A stretch of DNA of 64,000 nucleotides. Origin: Thinopyrum elongatum. Taxonomy: Eukaryota; Streptophyta; Magnoliopsida; Poales; Poaceae. This document shows positions 53,804 through 64,000 of this stretch, piece after piece (the first letter of the stretch is position 1; each line of letters starts with the position of its first letter). The stretch spans positions 186,612,942 through 186,676,941 of the forward strand of contig CM022302.1 of assembly GCA_011799875.1 (NCBI GenBank). Direction: 5' to 3'. The notes beneath the pieces are model-generated. The model had not been told where the DNA came from. It worked only from the letters and a program-made list of their open reading frames with translations, and did not search any database. The translations under genes were made by a program, and so were the position numbers.

Positions 53804-55047
53804 TACTCCCTCCGTCCCATATAAGAACGTTTTTCAAGCTTGAAAAATGTTCTTATATTATGGAGTGAATGGTAGAAAATCACCACATTGAAGCGAAGGG
53901 TTGCAGAAAACACTCTTCTACAAATTTGTGGCAGAAAACACTGATTTTGGGCTTAAATCATTTGCAGAAAGCACTGATCGGTCTATTGGGGCATTTTAAC
54001 AGTGATTATGACATGTGGGGCCTGCATTTGATGACATGATAGACAATGTCAAACTGGTCTTTTTCAAAAAGAACCCTCCCTTCGAGAAAAAGAAATCTCC
54101 CTTCGCTGCTCGATCCAATCGGGATCAGGCCCCCGCCGCCGTTCCCACGGGCCACTGCCGGCGTGGCCTAGGCCAAGGTGCTTGCCGCCTCCTTGCTGTG
54201 CAGCGGCGGCTGTGGTCTCGCGCATGCCACGGCCACGGCCTAGTCCAGGTGGAGGTCCGCTGCCACGGCCGAGGCGCACGGGTCGGCCGGCGCCCTGCTC
54301 CTGGAAGCATGGGGTGGCGGGCTAGCGGCGGCTCTGGCCTCCGTATCACCACACAGAACGGTCCTCGTCTCCTCCTTCAGGCACGGCTGTAGTGCAACAG
54401 CCGGCGCACGGAGCGGCCGCGACCTCCCGGCAGCAACGGCGGCATCGGAGCAAGCAACAGCGGTGGGATGCAGCACGGGCGCAAGCAGCGGCGCGGGCAC
54501 GCACAACACGAGCGCGAGCAACGGCGGCGGCGTGCAATCCCGGAGCAAGAAGACTTGTGGCGGCGCGCGCCACCGGAGCAAGCAGCAGCACGCCGACGGG
54601 CAGCACGGGCACAAGCAGCAACGGTGGCGAGCAAGCAGCAGCGGCGACGCGCAGCACAGACGCAGCCAAGCAGCAAACCTCGCCGGTGAGCTCCGCCGCC
54701 ACCAGGGCACCGGCGTGGGCAGCAGCGCATGAGCGCGGGATGGCCGGCGGCAGAGTACAGCCGAGCTGGGTATGGCAAGGGCCTAATTGCATTTTTGTTT
54801 TCTGATTGAAAGGTGCATCTACAAGAATACCAGGGACTAACAGTTATGCCATATCAGCTCTTGTGGGGCCCACTTGTCATAATCGCGGTTAAAATGCCCA
54901 AATGGACCGATCAGTGTTTTTTGCAAAAGATTAAGCGAAGAATCAGTGGTTTTTTGCCCAAATTCGTAAACCCATGTTTTCTGCCAAACTATGCGATAAT
55001 GTGGTGGTTTCCTGCAATTCACTCTGTATTATGGGATGGAGGGAGTA
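53804..55047 (+). mobile_element. Stowaway MITE split by a Mutator-like element
   Basis: The MITE starts CTCCCTCCGTCCCATA (53806) and ends TATGGGATGGAGGGAG (55045), with TA duplications on both sides (53804..53805, 55046..55047). Without the inner insertion (53863..55024 plus one 9-bp duplication) it is about 69 bp, a normal size for this family. It inserted into LINE coding sequence, which resumes at 55048. Confidence 0.88.
53863..55024. mobile_element. Mutator-like element (possible Pack-MULE) inside the MITE
   Basis: 1162-bp element with terminal inverted repeats of about 170 bp (53863..54032 and 54855..55024, starting GAGTGAAT). The 9-bp flanks differ by one base (TATATTATG 53854..53862; TGTATTATG 55025..55033). 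Long TIRs and a 9-bp duplication are typical of Mutator-type elements. The interior (about 54110..54790) is strongly GC-rich, unlike the AT-rich arms, and codes for no transposase. It may be a captured genomic fragment. Open frames there are low-complexity. Confidence 0.82.
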
Positions 55048-55425
55048 GATACTATCCACAAGGTGATTTTCTTTTGGCCGGGTGCCCGACGAGTTCATCT
55101 ACAACGTGGCGTGCGATAATTCAAGGGAGAAAAGCTCTTCAGCAAGGGCTGGTTTGTCGAGTGGGTGATGGAAGGACCACTGAGATACGGCATGATCAAT
55201 GGATGGGGGCACCACTACTATGAAACCATTATGTAGAATGTCAAATGACCCGGTGCAGTTATTTGCCGATCTACTGGACGAGGATACGCGTCAATGGAAT
55301 ACCGATCTGGTTAGGAAAATCTTCATTACACCAGGTTGGCCGGTCGTCCCGTAGCCACACGATGCATCCCGTATGAGCCGTTTGATTTGGCCCTTGCGTT
55401 CGCACCTTCGGCAGTCGCCGCCCGA
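55048..55425 (+). pseudogene. LINE C-terminal fragment (continuation)
   Basis: The frame YYPQGDFLLAGCPTSSSTTW, IIQGRKALQQGLVCRVGDG, IRHDQWMGAPLL continues the LINE reverse transcriptase polyprotein after the MITE. WNTDLVRKIF follows near 55300. It appears to continue across the hAT element at 56040. Confidence 0.75.
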
Positions 55426-56039
55426 GACAGAATTAGGATGGCACTTGCACGGTTTGGGTACGGGTGGAGCCACCCATATCTTTACTCTTCCCTCTAAGCT
55501 TACCCATCACCCTTACCCATATCCGTCAATGGGTATAATTTTTTCCCATACCCGTTACCCGACAGGGTAGATGGGTACCCGTAGGTTAAATTACCCATGT
55601 TTGCAAAGCATCAGTTTGAACAACTCATAGTCATAAAAAACAACATATAATTATAATCTATAAACAACAATAGATTATAAGAACTACACCCACTTTTAAA
55701 CAACAAGACATCATAAAGAACAACATATTTAATAAACGACATCACTTTCTCGTAAACAACAACACATCAAAATATCATCACATAGTCATATATTTTGAGC
55801 TCACAAATTCATCACAAAGCGTTGAGATAATTTTGAGTTCATATAGATTATATATGGGTATATGGGTATGTGGGTATGGGTTATATGATCCCATACCCGT
55901 ACCCGCTCTACCCGATGGGTTTAACATTTCCTTATTATATACCCATGGATAATGTTTTATCCCATACCCTTACCCTAATAGGGTTTTTACCCGCAGGGTA
56001 CGTGGGTAATGGGTACCCATTGCCATCCCTAGACAGAAT
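55426..56039. mobile_element. Non-autonomous hAT-like element with 8-bp duplication
   Basis: Element 55434..56031 (598 bp) flanked by the perfect 8-bp duplication GACAGAAT (55426..55433 and 56032..56039). The ends TAGGATGGCA and TGCCATCCCTA are imperfect inverted repeats. The 8-bp duplication points to the hAT superfamily. Arms are rich in variants of GGGTACCC/TACCCAT, and the middle is AT-rich. There is no transposase. It interrupts the LINE 3' region. Confidence 0.85.
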
Positions 56040-56462
56040 ACGCAGCAGCGCGAGATATACGACAGTGCTCCCGTACTCATTGCGTTGCTTCCTCCCGGGC
56101 TCACCGCCGTCGCTCGCAGCAGGAGCAAGAACCTCCTCGTAGCTTCCCCCCAATCGCCCTGGATGCAGCTCCCCCAATCGCCGGTTGCAGCTTTGACGTC
56201 ATCGGTTGCAGCTCTGCCTTAAAAAAGGGTCGTTGCACGGCCGCATCTGGTTGCAGCTCGCCGTCAGCGGTCGCCGCTGAATGAAGCTCCACCAGTCGTC
56301 AGTTGCAACTCCGTCACAAACGGTTGCAACTCGCCGTCGGAGGTGCCGCTGGATGCAGCTCCACCAGCCATCGGTTGTAGCTCTCGCATCGTCGGTGCTC
56401 GTCGTGGCTGTCATCGCAGCACCATCACAGCTCTAGCGCCGGGCGGTTGCAGCTCCGCCGCC
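56040..56462. repeat. Degenerate GTTGCAGCTC-rich repeats
   Basis: From about 56160 to 56455 the motif GGTTGCAGCTC (variants GGATGCAGCTC, GGTTGCAACTC, GGTTGTAGCTC) recurs every 25-60 bp between GCCGTC and CCACCAG texts. No coding function is evident. The first ~60 bp continue the LINE sequence after the hAT element. Confidence 0.5.
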
Positions 56463-57052
56463 TGACGAGGTCATCTATTACAGATAGGGTCAAGGACCCA
56501 TCATATGGGACCCATATGGGGCCCATCATCACCATAGGAAGGTTCCTGAACCATATCAGCATTCGGATGCATATATCAAGAAGTCCACTCGAACGGCTCG
56601 ACAGCACTCGGACGACCACCCATCACTCGGCTGGGCAACCATCACTCGGACTAAAGAGGTGAAGGGACGGCGTGGGAGCTGCAACGGTCAAGGAATCCTA
56701 AGCCGCCCTTAAGGCAGAGTCAAGACTACCGTTACCTGTAACTGCTGTAGTAGAGGCTCTTTACACTTGTAACTGACGCACTCAATGTCATTTAATGCCC
56801 TAGAAACGTGGAGGACATGTGCAGTGGCACACTCTATATAAGCCGCACTCCACCTCCTGAGCTGGGGTTGAGCAACCTTCGTAACCATACCCATCAAATC
56901 AAAACCAAGCCTCAAGGCACGAGACGTAGGGCTGTTACCTCCGCCGAGAGGGGTTGAACTCGTTAAACACCAAGTGTTACACCCGCGCCGTAGCTAGGCT
57001 CTGCCCCTTATTCGTACCCCTAGTACTCATTGTCAGGATCGTAACCCCGACA
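56463..57052 (+). mobile_element. Gypsy LTR, plus strand (approximate start)
   Basis: The segment ends TAACCCCGACA at 57052, and the primer-site-like GTTGGCGCTATCGG follows. A plus-strand TATA box (CTATATAAGCC, near 56831) fits an LTR promoter. The 5' end is set at TGACGAGG (56463) only as a plausible TG start. No partner LTR is in the window. Confidence 0.5.
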
Positions 57053-57110
57053 GTTGGCGCTATCGGAATCGGGGCTCCGGGGACCAAAGAGAAGGTTTGA
57101 ACTCTGGGGT

Positions 57111-57957
57111 GTGCGCGGAGAACTTCACTAGGCTACGACTCGCTGCTCACTGCCTCACGGCGATGCTCCGACGTGCTCGAGCGAGACGGAAGAAGGAAGG
57201 AACATGGCGATTTACCCAGGTTCGGGCCACCTTGCGGTGTAAAACCCTACTCCTGCTTTGTGGTGGATTGCCTCGCGAAGAGGGTGAGTATGAACGAGTA
57301 CAAGGATGAACTGCCTCGGGAGAGCTCAAGGATTGCTCAACCGGGTCTCCCCTCTCTATGGTAAAGGCTAGCCTATATTTATACTAGCCCCGGTCCTCTT
57401 CCCCCGGAAACTCTAGGCGGGAAGGGATGGCACAACGGCCAATTTGAAGGGGGACAGGAGTACACCCTATCCTGACTAAAGGTGGTCTTCGCCTGCAAAG
57501 CTTCTGTCCATGACACACAGGTGGGCTCGACGATGACCTCCGTCCTGCAGAGCCAGCGTCCTGGTCTTGTTGCACCAAAGAGGCAACCTTTGGGGCTGCC
57601 TTGGGAACCCGCGTGCTGGCCTTGTTCCCTTAGCACCAAAGAGGAAAGCCTCACCATCCGCGCCCGCTGGCACCGGTCCTGGCGACGCCCGTCGTGGCTC
57701 GCGTCACCCACGTGCATTGCGAGGCAGGGTGGTGAGCCTAGAAGTGTCCGCCCCGCGAGGGCCTCGGGAGGCCACCCCTCAAGAGCCTTTCGGGCACCTG
57801 ACGACGCCTGCTGATGTCCGCCTCGCGAGGCGGGGGCCCTCGCGAGGGCCTTGCTCGTGAAGCCTTGATGCTGGGCCGCGCCGGGCCCTTTGACGATACC
57901 ACGCGATGGGCCGCAGGCAGACGGGCCTGGGTACCCCTAGTCCCAGAGCCCCGACAG
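57111..57957 (+). mobile_element. Second Gypsy LTR (start uncertain)
   Basis: The segment ends GAGCCCCGACA at 57957, followed by GGCGCCCACCGTGGGGC, a frequent plant Gypsy primer-site text. A plus-strand gag lies downstream, which supports plus orientation. The embedded TTTACCCAGGTTCGGGCC and the TATA-like TATATTTATA (near 57372) are oriented as in LTRs that I read on the minus strand elsewhere, so orientation is not certain. The start at TGTGCGCGG (57111) is a guess. Confidence 0.4.
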
Positions 57958-58408
57958 GCGCCCACCGTGGGGCTAGGCGTCTAGCAAAAGTTTCACGGCG
58001 TAGGTGGATTCCTTCATCATCATGTTAGTCGACGGCGAAATCCGTTTCGGGACGCTCTCCTTCATCGCCGACGACTCAGCGTGGCTTCGCGAGGCCCCGC
58101 TGGGCGTGGAGGCACTGCCCGTCCGCGGTGCGGCGCATTTCCGCGCATCCTCTTATGGAGTCCTTCTCCGGCAACCCTCGGCTCCGTACCGAGTGGCCAC
58201 TCATCCTCCCATCGCGCGCCGCTCCGGGCGCTCGCGGCTACAACATTGGATGAAGCACGCCGTGGCCATCCAGGCAGCGACAGAGCATGTGGCGGCCCTC
58301 GAATTCGACGAGCCCGCCCTCGACCTCTCCGACGGGTCATGAGTCGTATGTGCCCCAGGCTCTGAGGAATCCGAGTGCGAAAGTGTTGAGTCGACTGCCG
58401 AAATCCTC

Positions 58409-58707
58409 ATGGCGGACAACTCTGAGCATCGCGCACCCCCGGGGTACACGGATGCTTGGAACGGCCGTGTGGGTGCGTCACACGGCAACACAAGCGGCGG
58501 CGCCACGGGCCACGAGCCATACGTCCCCCAGGCTCTCACCCGAGAGCAACGTGACGAGCTTCACCGCAAGAACGAACAGCTCCTGAATACCCCCATCACC
58601 GGGACAACCCCTGAAGCGCTGGCCATGGAGCGACTATCTTGGCCACTCTGGCCCAACGCGACCGCCTTGAACGGCTTCAAGGGAGCTGGACGATCGTGCG
58701 CGCCGCC
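58409..58707 (+). pseudogene. Gypsy gag N-terminal fragment cut by Angela-type element
   Basis: The plus-strand frame starts MADNSEHRAPPGYTDAWNGR and includes VPQALTREQRDELHRKNEQL. After a small frame change it reads ERLQGELDDRARRL up to 58707, where the LTR of the Copia element begins. I recognise this as the start of a gag of TAT-like grass Gypsy elements. It is interrupted, so not functional. The frame at 58004..58342 upstream is of uncertain reality. Confidence 0.5.
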
Positions 58708-60454
58708 TGTTGGGAAACGTTGCATGGAAAACAAAAAAATTTCTTCGCACACGCAAGATCTATCAAGGAGATGCATAGCAACGAGAGGGGAGAGTGTGTC
58801 TACGTACCCTCGTAGACCGTAAGCGGAAGCGTTTGACAACGCGGTTGATGTAGTCGAACTTCTTCGCGTTCCAACCGATCGAGCACCGAACGTACGACAC
58901 CTCCGCGTTCAGCACACGTTCAGCTCGATGACGTCCTCCGCCTTCTTAATCCAGCAAGACGGCGAGGTAGTGGATGAGTTTCGGCAGCACGACGGCATGG
59001 TGATGGTGATGGTGAAGCTATCTCCGCAGGGCTTCGCCTAAGCACTACGAAAATATGACCGGGGGTGTAAACGGTGGAGGGGGGCGCCGCACACGGCTTA
59101 GGGATTGTTGTGCTTGTGCTAGGCGCCCCCCTCCCACATATATATAGGTGGGGGGGAGGACGGAGCAGCCAGGAGGCGCCCCCAAGTAGGCCGAATCCTA
59201 CTTGGGGTGCCTTCCCAATTGGCGCCGCCCTGCCTTATTTGCTGGAGAGGAGAAGGAAAGGGGGGAAGGAGAAGGAAGGGGGAGGCCGAGTCCCCCTCCT
59301 TTCCTTCCTCCCACTTGGCTGGCTGCCATGGGGGGTGCCCCAGCCCCTTGTGGGTTGGGGTGCTCTCCTCTAATGGCCCAATAGGCCCACTTACCTCCCG
59401 GGGTGACCGGTACCCCTTCCGGTACTCCGGTGACTATCCGGTTTTCTCCGAAACACTTCCGGTGTCTGAATACCATCGTCCTATATATCAATCTTTACCT
59501 CTCGACCATTTCGAGACTCCTCGTCATGTCCGTGATCTCATCCGGGACTCCGAACAACATTCGGTCACCAAATCATATACCTCATATAACACTATGTCGT
59601 CAACGAACGTTAAGCGTGCGGACCCTACGGGTTCGAGAACTATGTAGACATGACCGAGACACCTCTCCGGTCAATAACCAATAGCGGAACCTGGATGCCC
59701 ATATTGGCTCCTACATATTATACGAAGATCTTTATCTGTCGAACCGTTATGACAACATACGTAATTCCCTTTGTCCATCGGTATGTTACTTGCCCGAGAT
59801 TCGATCGTCGGTATCTTCATACCTAGTTCAATCTCGTTACCGGCAAGTCTCTTTACTCGTTCCGTAATACATCATCCTGTAACTAACTCATTAGTCACTT
59901 TGCTTGCAAGGCTTCTTATGATGTGTATTACCGAGAGGGCCCAGAGATACCTCTCCGATACTCGGAGTGACAAATCCTAATCTCGATCTATGCCAACTCA
60001 ACAAACACCTTCGGAGATACATGTAGAGCATCTTTATGATCACCCAGTTACGTTGTGACATTTGATAGCACACAAGGTATTCCTCCGGTATCCGGGAGTT
60101 GCATAATCTCATAGTCGAAGGAATATGTATTTGACATGAAGAAAGTAATAGCAATAAACTGAACGATCATTATGCTAAGCTAACGGATGGGTCTTGTCCA
60201 TCACATCATTCTCCTAATGATGTGATCCCGTTATCAAATGACAACACATGTCAATGGTTAGGAAACCTTAACCATCTTTGATCAATGAGCTAGTCTAGTA
60301 GGGGCTTACTAGGGACACGGTATTTGTTTATGTATTCACACATGTATTTAAGTTTCCGATCAATACAATTCTAGCATGAATAATAAACCTTTATCATGAA
60401 TAAGGAAATATAAAATAACAACTTTATTATTGCCTCTAGGGCATATTTCCTTCA
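58708..60454 (-). mobile_element. 3' LTR of an Angela/BARE-type Copia
   Basis: 1747-bp LTR with TG...CA ends. On the minus strand it opens TGAAGGAAATATGCCCTAGA, the signature of the BARE/Angela/WIS group, and ends at 58708 (TGTTGGGAAACG on the + strand). The polypurine tract GCAAGTGGGAGAC abuts it at 60455. The outer flank is CCGCC. The other LTR lies beyond the window. Confidence 0.93.
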
Positions 60455-63400
60455 GTCTCCCACTTGCACTAGAGTCAATAATCTAGATTACATTGTAATG
60501 AATCTAACACCCATGGAGTCTTGGTGCTGATCACATTTTGCTCGCGGAAAGAGGCTTAGTCAACGGGTCTGCCACATTCAGGTCCGTATGTATTTTGCAA
60601 ATTTCTATGTCTCCATCCTTGACCTTTTCACGAATGGAGTTGAACCGTCTCTTGATGTGTTTGGTTCTCTTGTGAAACCTGGATTCCTTCGCCAAGGCAA
60701 TTGCTCCAGTGTTGTCACAAAAGATTTTCATTGGACCCGATGCACTAGGTATTACACCCAGATCGGATATGAACTCCTTCATCCAGACTCCTTCATGTGC
60801 TGCTTCCGAAGCAGCTATGCACACCGCTTCACACGTAGATCCTGCCACGATGCTCTGCTTGGAACTGCACCAACTGACAGCTCCACCATTCAATATAAAT
60901 ATGTATCCGGTTTGTGACTTAGAGTCATCCGGATTAGTGTCGAAGCTAGCATCGACGTAACCATTTACGACGAGCTCTTCGTCACCTCCATAAACGAGAA
61001 ACATATCCTTGGTCCTTTTCAGGTACTTTAGGATGTTCTTGACCGCTGTCCAGTGATACACTCCTGGATTACTTTGGTACCTCCCTGCCAGACTTATGGC
61101 AAGGCACACATCAGGTCTGGTACATAGCATAACATACATGATAGAACCTATGGCTGAGGCATAGGGAATGACTTTCATTTTCTCTCTATCTTCTGCAGTG
61201 GTCGGGCTTTGAGTCTGACTCAACTTCACACCTTGTAACACAGGCAAGAACCCTTTCTTTGACTGATCCTTTTTGAACTTCTTCAAAACTTTATCAAGGT
61301 ATGTGCTTTGTGAAAGTCCTATTAAGCGTCTCGATCTATCTCTATAGATCTTGATGCCCAATATATAAGCAGCTTCACCGAGGTCTTTCATTGAAAAATT
61401 CTTATTCAAGTATCCTTTTATGCTATCCAGAAATTCTATATCATTTCCAATCAACAATATGTCATCCACATATAATATCAGAAATGATACAGAGCTCCCA
61501 CTCACTTTCTTGTAAATATAGGCTTCACCGTAAGTTTGTATAAAACCATATGCTTTGATCACCTCATCAAAGCGTACATTCCAACTCCGAGATGCTTGCA
61601 CCAGTCCATAGATGGATCATTGGAGCTTGCACACTTTGTTAGCACCTTTAGGATCGACAAAACCTTCTGGTTGCATCATATACAACTCTTCTTTAAGAAA
61701 TCCATTAAGGAATGCAGTTTTGACGTCCATTTGCCAGATTTCATAATTATAAAATGCGGCAATTGCTAACATGATTCGGACAGACTTAAGCATCGCTACG
61801 GGTGAGAAAGTCTCATCGTAGTCAACTCCTTGAACTTGTCAAAAACCTTTCGCGACAAGTCGAGCTTTGTAGATAGTAACATTACCATCAGCGTCAGTCT
61901 TCTTCTTGAAGATCCATTTATTTTCTATGGCTTGCCGATCATCGGGCAAGTCCACCAAAGTCCACACTTTGTTCTCATACATGGATCCTATCTCAGATTG
62001 CATGGCCTCAAGCCATTTATTGGAATCTGGGCTCATCATAGCTTCTTCATAGTTTGTAGGTTCGCTTTGGTCTAGTAACATGACTTCCAGAACAGGATTA
62101 CTGTACCACTCTAGTGCGGATTGTGCTCTAGTTGACCTACGAGGTTCAGTAGTAACTTGATCTGAAGTTTCATGATCAAGATCATTTGCTTCCTCTCTAG
62201 TTGGTGTAGGCATCACTGGAACAGTTTTCTGTGATGTGCTACTCTCCAGTTCGAGAGAAGGTACAATTACCTCATCAAGTTCTACTTTCCTCCCACTCAC
62301 TTCTTTCGAGAGAAACTCTTTCTCTAGAAAGGTTCCATTCTTGGCAACAAAGATCTTGCCTTTGGATCTGTGGTAGAAGGTGTACCCAATTGTTTCCTTA
62401 GGATATCCTATGAAGACGCACTTCTCCGATTTGGGTTTGAGCTTATCAGGCTGAAGCCTTTTGACATAAGTGTCGCAACCCCAAACTTTAAGAAACGACA
62501 GCTTAGGTTTCTTGCCAAACCACAGTTCATACGGTGTCGTCTCAACGGATTTAGACGGTGCCCTATTTAACGTGAATGCGTCTATCTCTAATGCATAACC
62601 CCAAAATGATAGTGGTAAATCGGTAAGAGACATCATAGATTGCACCATATCTAATAAAGTATGGTTACGACGTTCGGACACACCATTACGTTGTGGTGTT
62701 CCAGGTGGCGTGAGTTGTGAAACAATTCCACATTGTTTTAAATGAAGGCCAAACTCATAACTCAAATATTCGCCTCCACGATCAGATCGTAGAAACTTTA
62801 TTTTCTTGTTACGATGATTCTCCACTTCACTCTGAAATTCTTTGAACTTTTCAAATGTTTCAGACTTGTGTTTCATTAAGTAGATACATCCATATCTACT
62901 TAAATCATCTGTGAAGGTCAGAAAATAACGATACCCGCCGCGTGCCTCAACACTCATCGGACCGCATACATCGGTATGTATTATTTCCAATAAGTCATTA
63001 GCTCGCTCCATTGTTCCGGAGAACGGAGTTTTTAGTCATCTTGCCCATGAGGCATGGTTCGCAAGTATCAAATGATTCATAATCAAGTGATTCCAAAAGT
63101 CCATTTGTATGGAGTTTCTTCATGCGCTTTACACCAATATGACCTAAATGGCAGTGCCACAAGTATGTTGCACTATCATTATCAACTTTGCATCTTTTGG
63201 CATCAATATTATGAATATGTGTATCACTACTATCGAGATTCAACAAGAATAGACCACTCTTCAAGGGTGCATGACCATAAAAGATATTATTCATATAAAT
63301 AGAACAACCATTATTCTCTGACTTAAATGAATAACTGTCTCGCAATAAACAAGATCCAGATATAATGTTCATGCTCAACGCGGGCACCAAATAACAATTA

Positions 63401-64000
63401 TTGAAGTCTAAAACTAATCTCGAAGGTAGATGTAGAGGTAGCGTGCCGACGGTGATCACATCGACCTTGGAACCATTTCCGACGCGCATCGTCACCTCGT
63501 CCTTAGCCAATCTTCGTTTATTCCGCAACTCTTGTTTCGAGTTACAAATATGAGCAACCGAACCAGTATCAAATACCCAGACGCTGCTACGAGCATTAGT
63601 AAGGTACACATCAATAACATGTATATCAAATATACCTTTGTTCACTTTGCCATCCTTCTTATCCGCCAAGTATTTGGGACAGTTCCGCTTCCAGTGAGAC
63701 CAATCCCTTTGCAGTAGAAGCACTCAGTTTCAGGCTTGGGTCCAGCTTTGGGCTTCTTCCCGGGAGTGATAACTTGCTTGCCATTCTTCTTGAAGTTCCC
63801 TTTCTTTCCCTTGCCCTTTTTCTTGAAACTAGTGGTCTTGTTAACCATCAACACTTGATGCTCCTTCTTGATTTCTACCTCCGTGGCCTTAAGCATTGCG
63901 AAGAACTCAGGAATCGTTTTATTCATCCCTTGCATATTATAGTTCATCACGAAGCCTTTGTAGCTTAGTGGCAGTGATTGAAGAACTCTGTCAATAACAC
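60455..64000 (-). pseudogene. Angela/BARE-type Copia gag-pol, partial, with stops
   Basis: Minus strand, entering from the right edge. The gag C-terminus ends with zinc knuckle CFYCKGIG...HWKRNCPKYL, split by a frameshift near 63690. Protease follows with VWVFDTGSVAHICN (about 63570). Integrase has YLWHCHLGHIGVKRMKKLH, DTCEPCLMGKM, IIHTDVCGPMS, FLRSDRGGEY and RNGVSERRNHTLLDM. Reverse transcriptase has KNKWIFKKKTDADG-like ENKWIFKKKTDADGNV and LILYVDDILLIGND. RNase H has YVDASFDTNPDDSKSQTGY and CDNTGAIALAKE. Two in-frame TGA stops (near 61840 and 61617) sit where family members have Arg. The frame ends about 75 bp before the 3' LTR. It is inactive. Confidence 0.93.

Noticed and set aside
54380..54800. 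Ala/Arg/Gln-rich ORFs as a gene
   Set aside because: Low-complexity CAG/CGG-like repeats within the MULE interior, open in several frames at once.
1..64000. CRISPR arrays, bacterial operons or phage genes
   Set aside because: The sequence is clearly plant nuclear DNA. The direct repeats found are LTRs, minisatellite or target duplications.

Overview
The window is nuclear DNA from a large, repeat-rich grass genome, most likely a Triticeae species (wheat, Aegilops or barley group). The evidence is a mixture of repeat types typical of that tribe: an Angela/BARE-type Copia LTR, Gypsy LTRs opening with TGATACG, an Au-type SINE, Stowaway MITEs and RTE/L1 LINE fragments. A single host gene has a GC-rich first exon and AT-richer later exons. 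There are no bacterial features.

The only host gene I can support is on the + strand, 12934..52400. It has 14 exons that join into one open frame of 824 codons, and encodes the bifunctional biotin-synthesis protein BIO3-BIO1: dethiobiotin synthetase (N-terminal) fused to 7,8-diaminopelargonic acid aminotransferase (C-terminal). Every junction keeps frame. One intron (intron 9) has a GC donor, and intron 8 has a tandem GTNNGT donor. The gene is about 39 kb long because intron 5 (8.2 kb) and intron 6 (23.5 kb) are filled with nested retrotransposons. All LTR elements there lie antisense to the gene.

Layout. 1-12.2 kb: nested LTR elements. They are a minus-strand Gypsy 5' LTR running off the left edge, a truncated plus-strand LTR, a SIRE-like Copia remnant (gag but no visible pol) split by a solo LTR with TSD GGGGT, then a Gypsy gag/LTR fragment. 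12.2-12.9 kb: gene-proximal DNA with a G-box and an opposite-strand TATA box. 15.3-23.5 kb (intron 5): SINE with an 18-bp TSD, Gypsy 3' remnant split by a short-LTR Copia (TSD ACACA), truncated MITE. 23.6-47.2 kb (intron 6): a decayed Gypsy (possibly CRM-like) carrying an internally deleted LINE, a 59-bp LINE stub with a 15-bp TSD, and a complete 14.0-kb chromodomain Gypsy (TSD AGTGG) with an intact 1477-codon gag-pol and an extra upstream ORF. 48.9-50.6 kb (intron 12): RTE LINE 3' fragment. 52.4-56.5 kb, just 3' of the gene: an L1 LINE with a rearranged 5' end, interrupted by a Stowaway MITE that is itself interrupted by a Mutator-like element, plus a 598-bp hAT-like element (TSD GACAGAAT). 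56.5-58.7 kb: two Gypsy LTR/leader segments with plus-strand gag. 58.7-64 kb: the 3' LTR and most of the coding region of an Angela/BARE-type Copia running off the right edge.

I found no previously undescribed biological system. The observations most worth checking are the two unusual splice sites of BIO3-BIO1, expression across its transposon-filled introns, the apparently recent 14-kb Gypsy element, the gag-less Copia, and the possible Pack-MULE inside a MITE.
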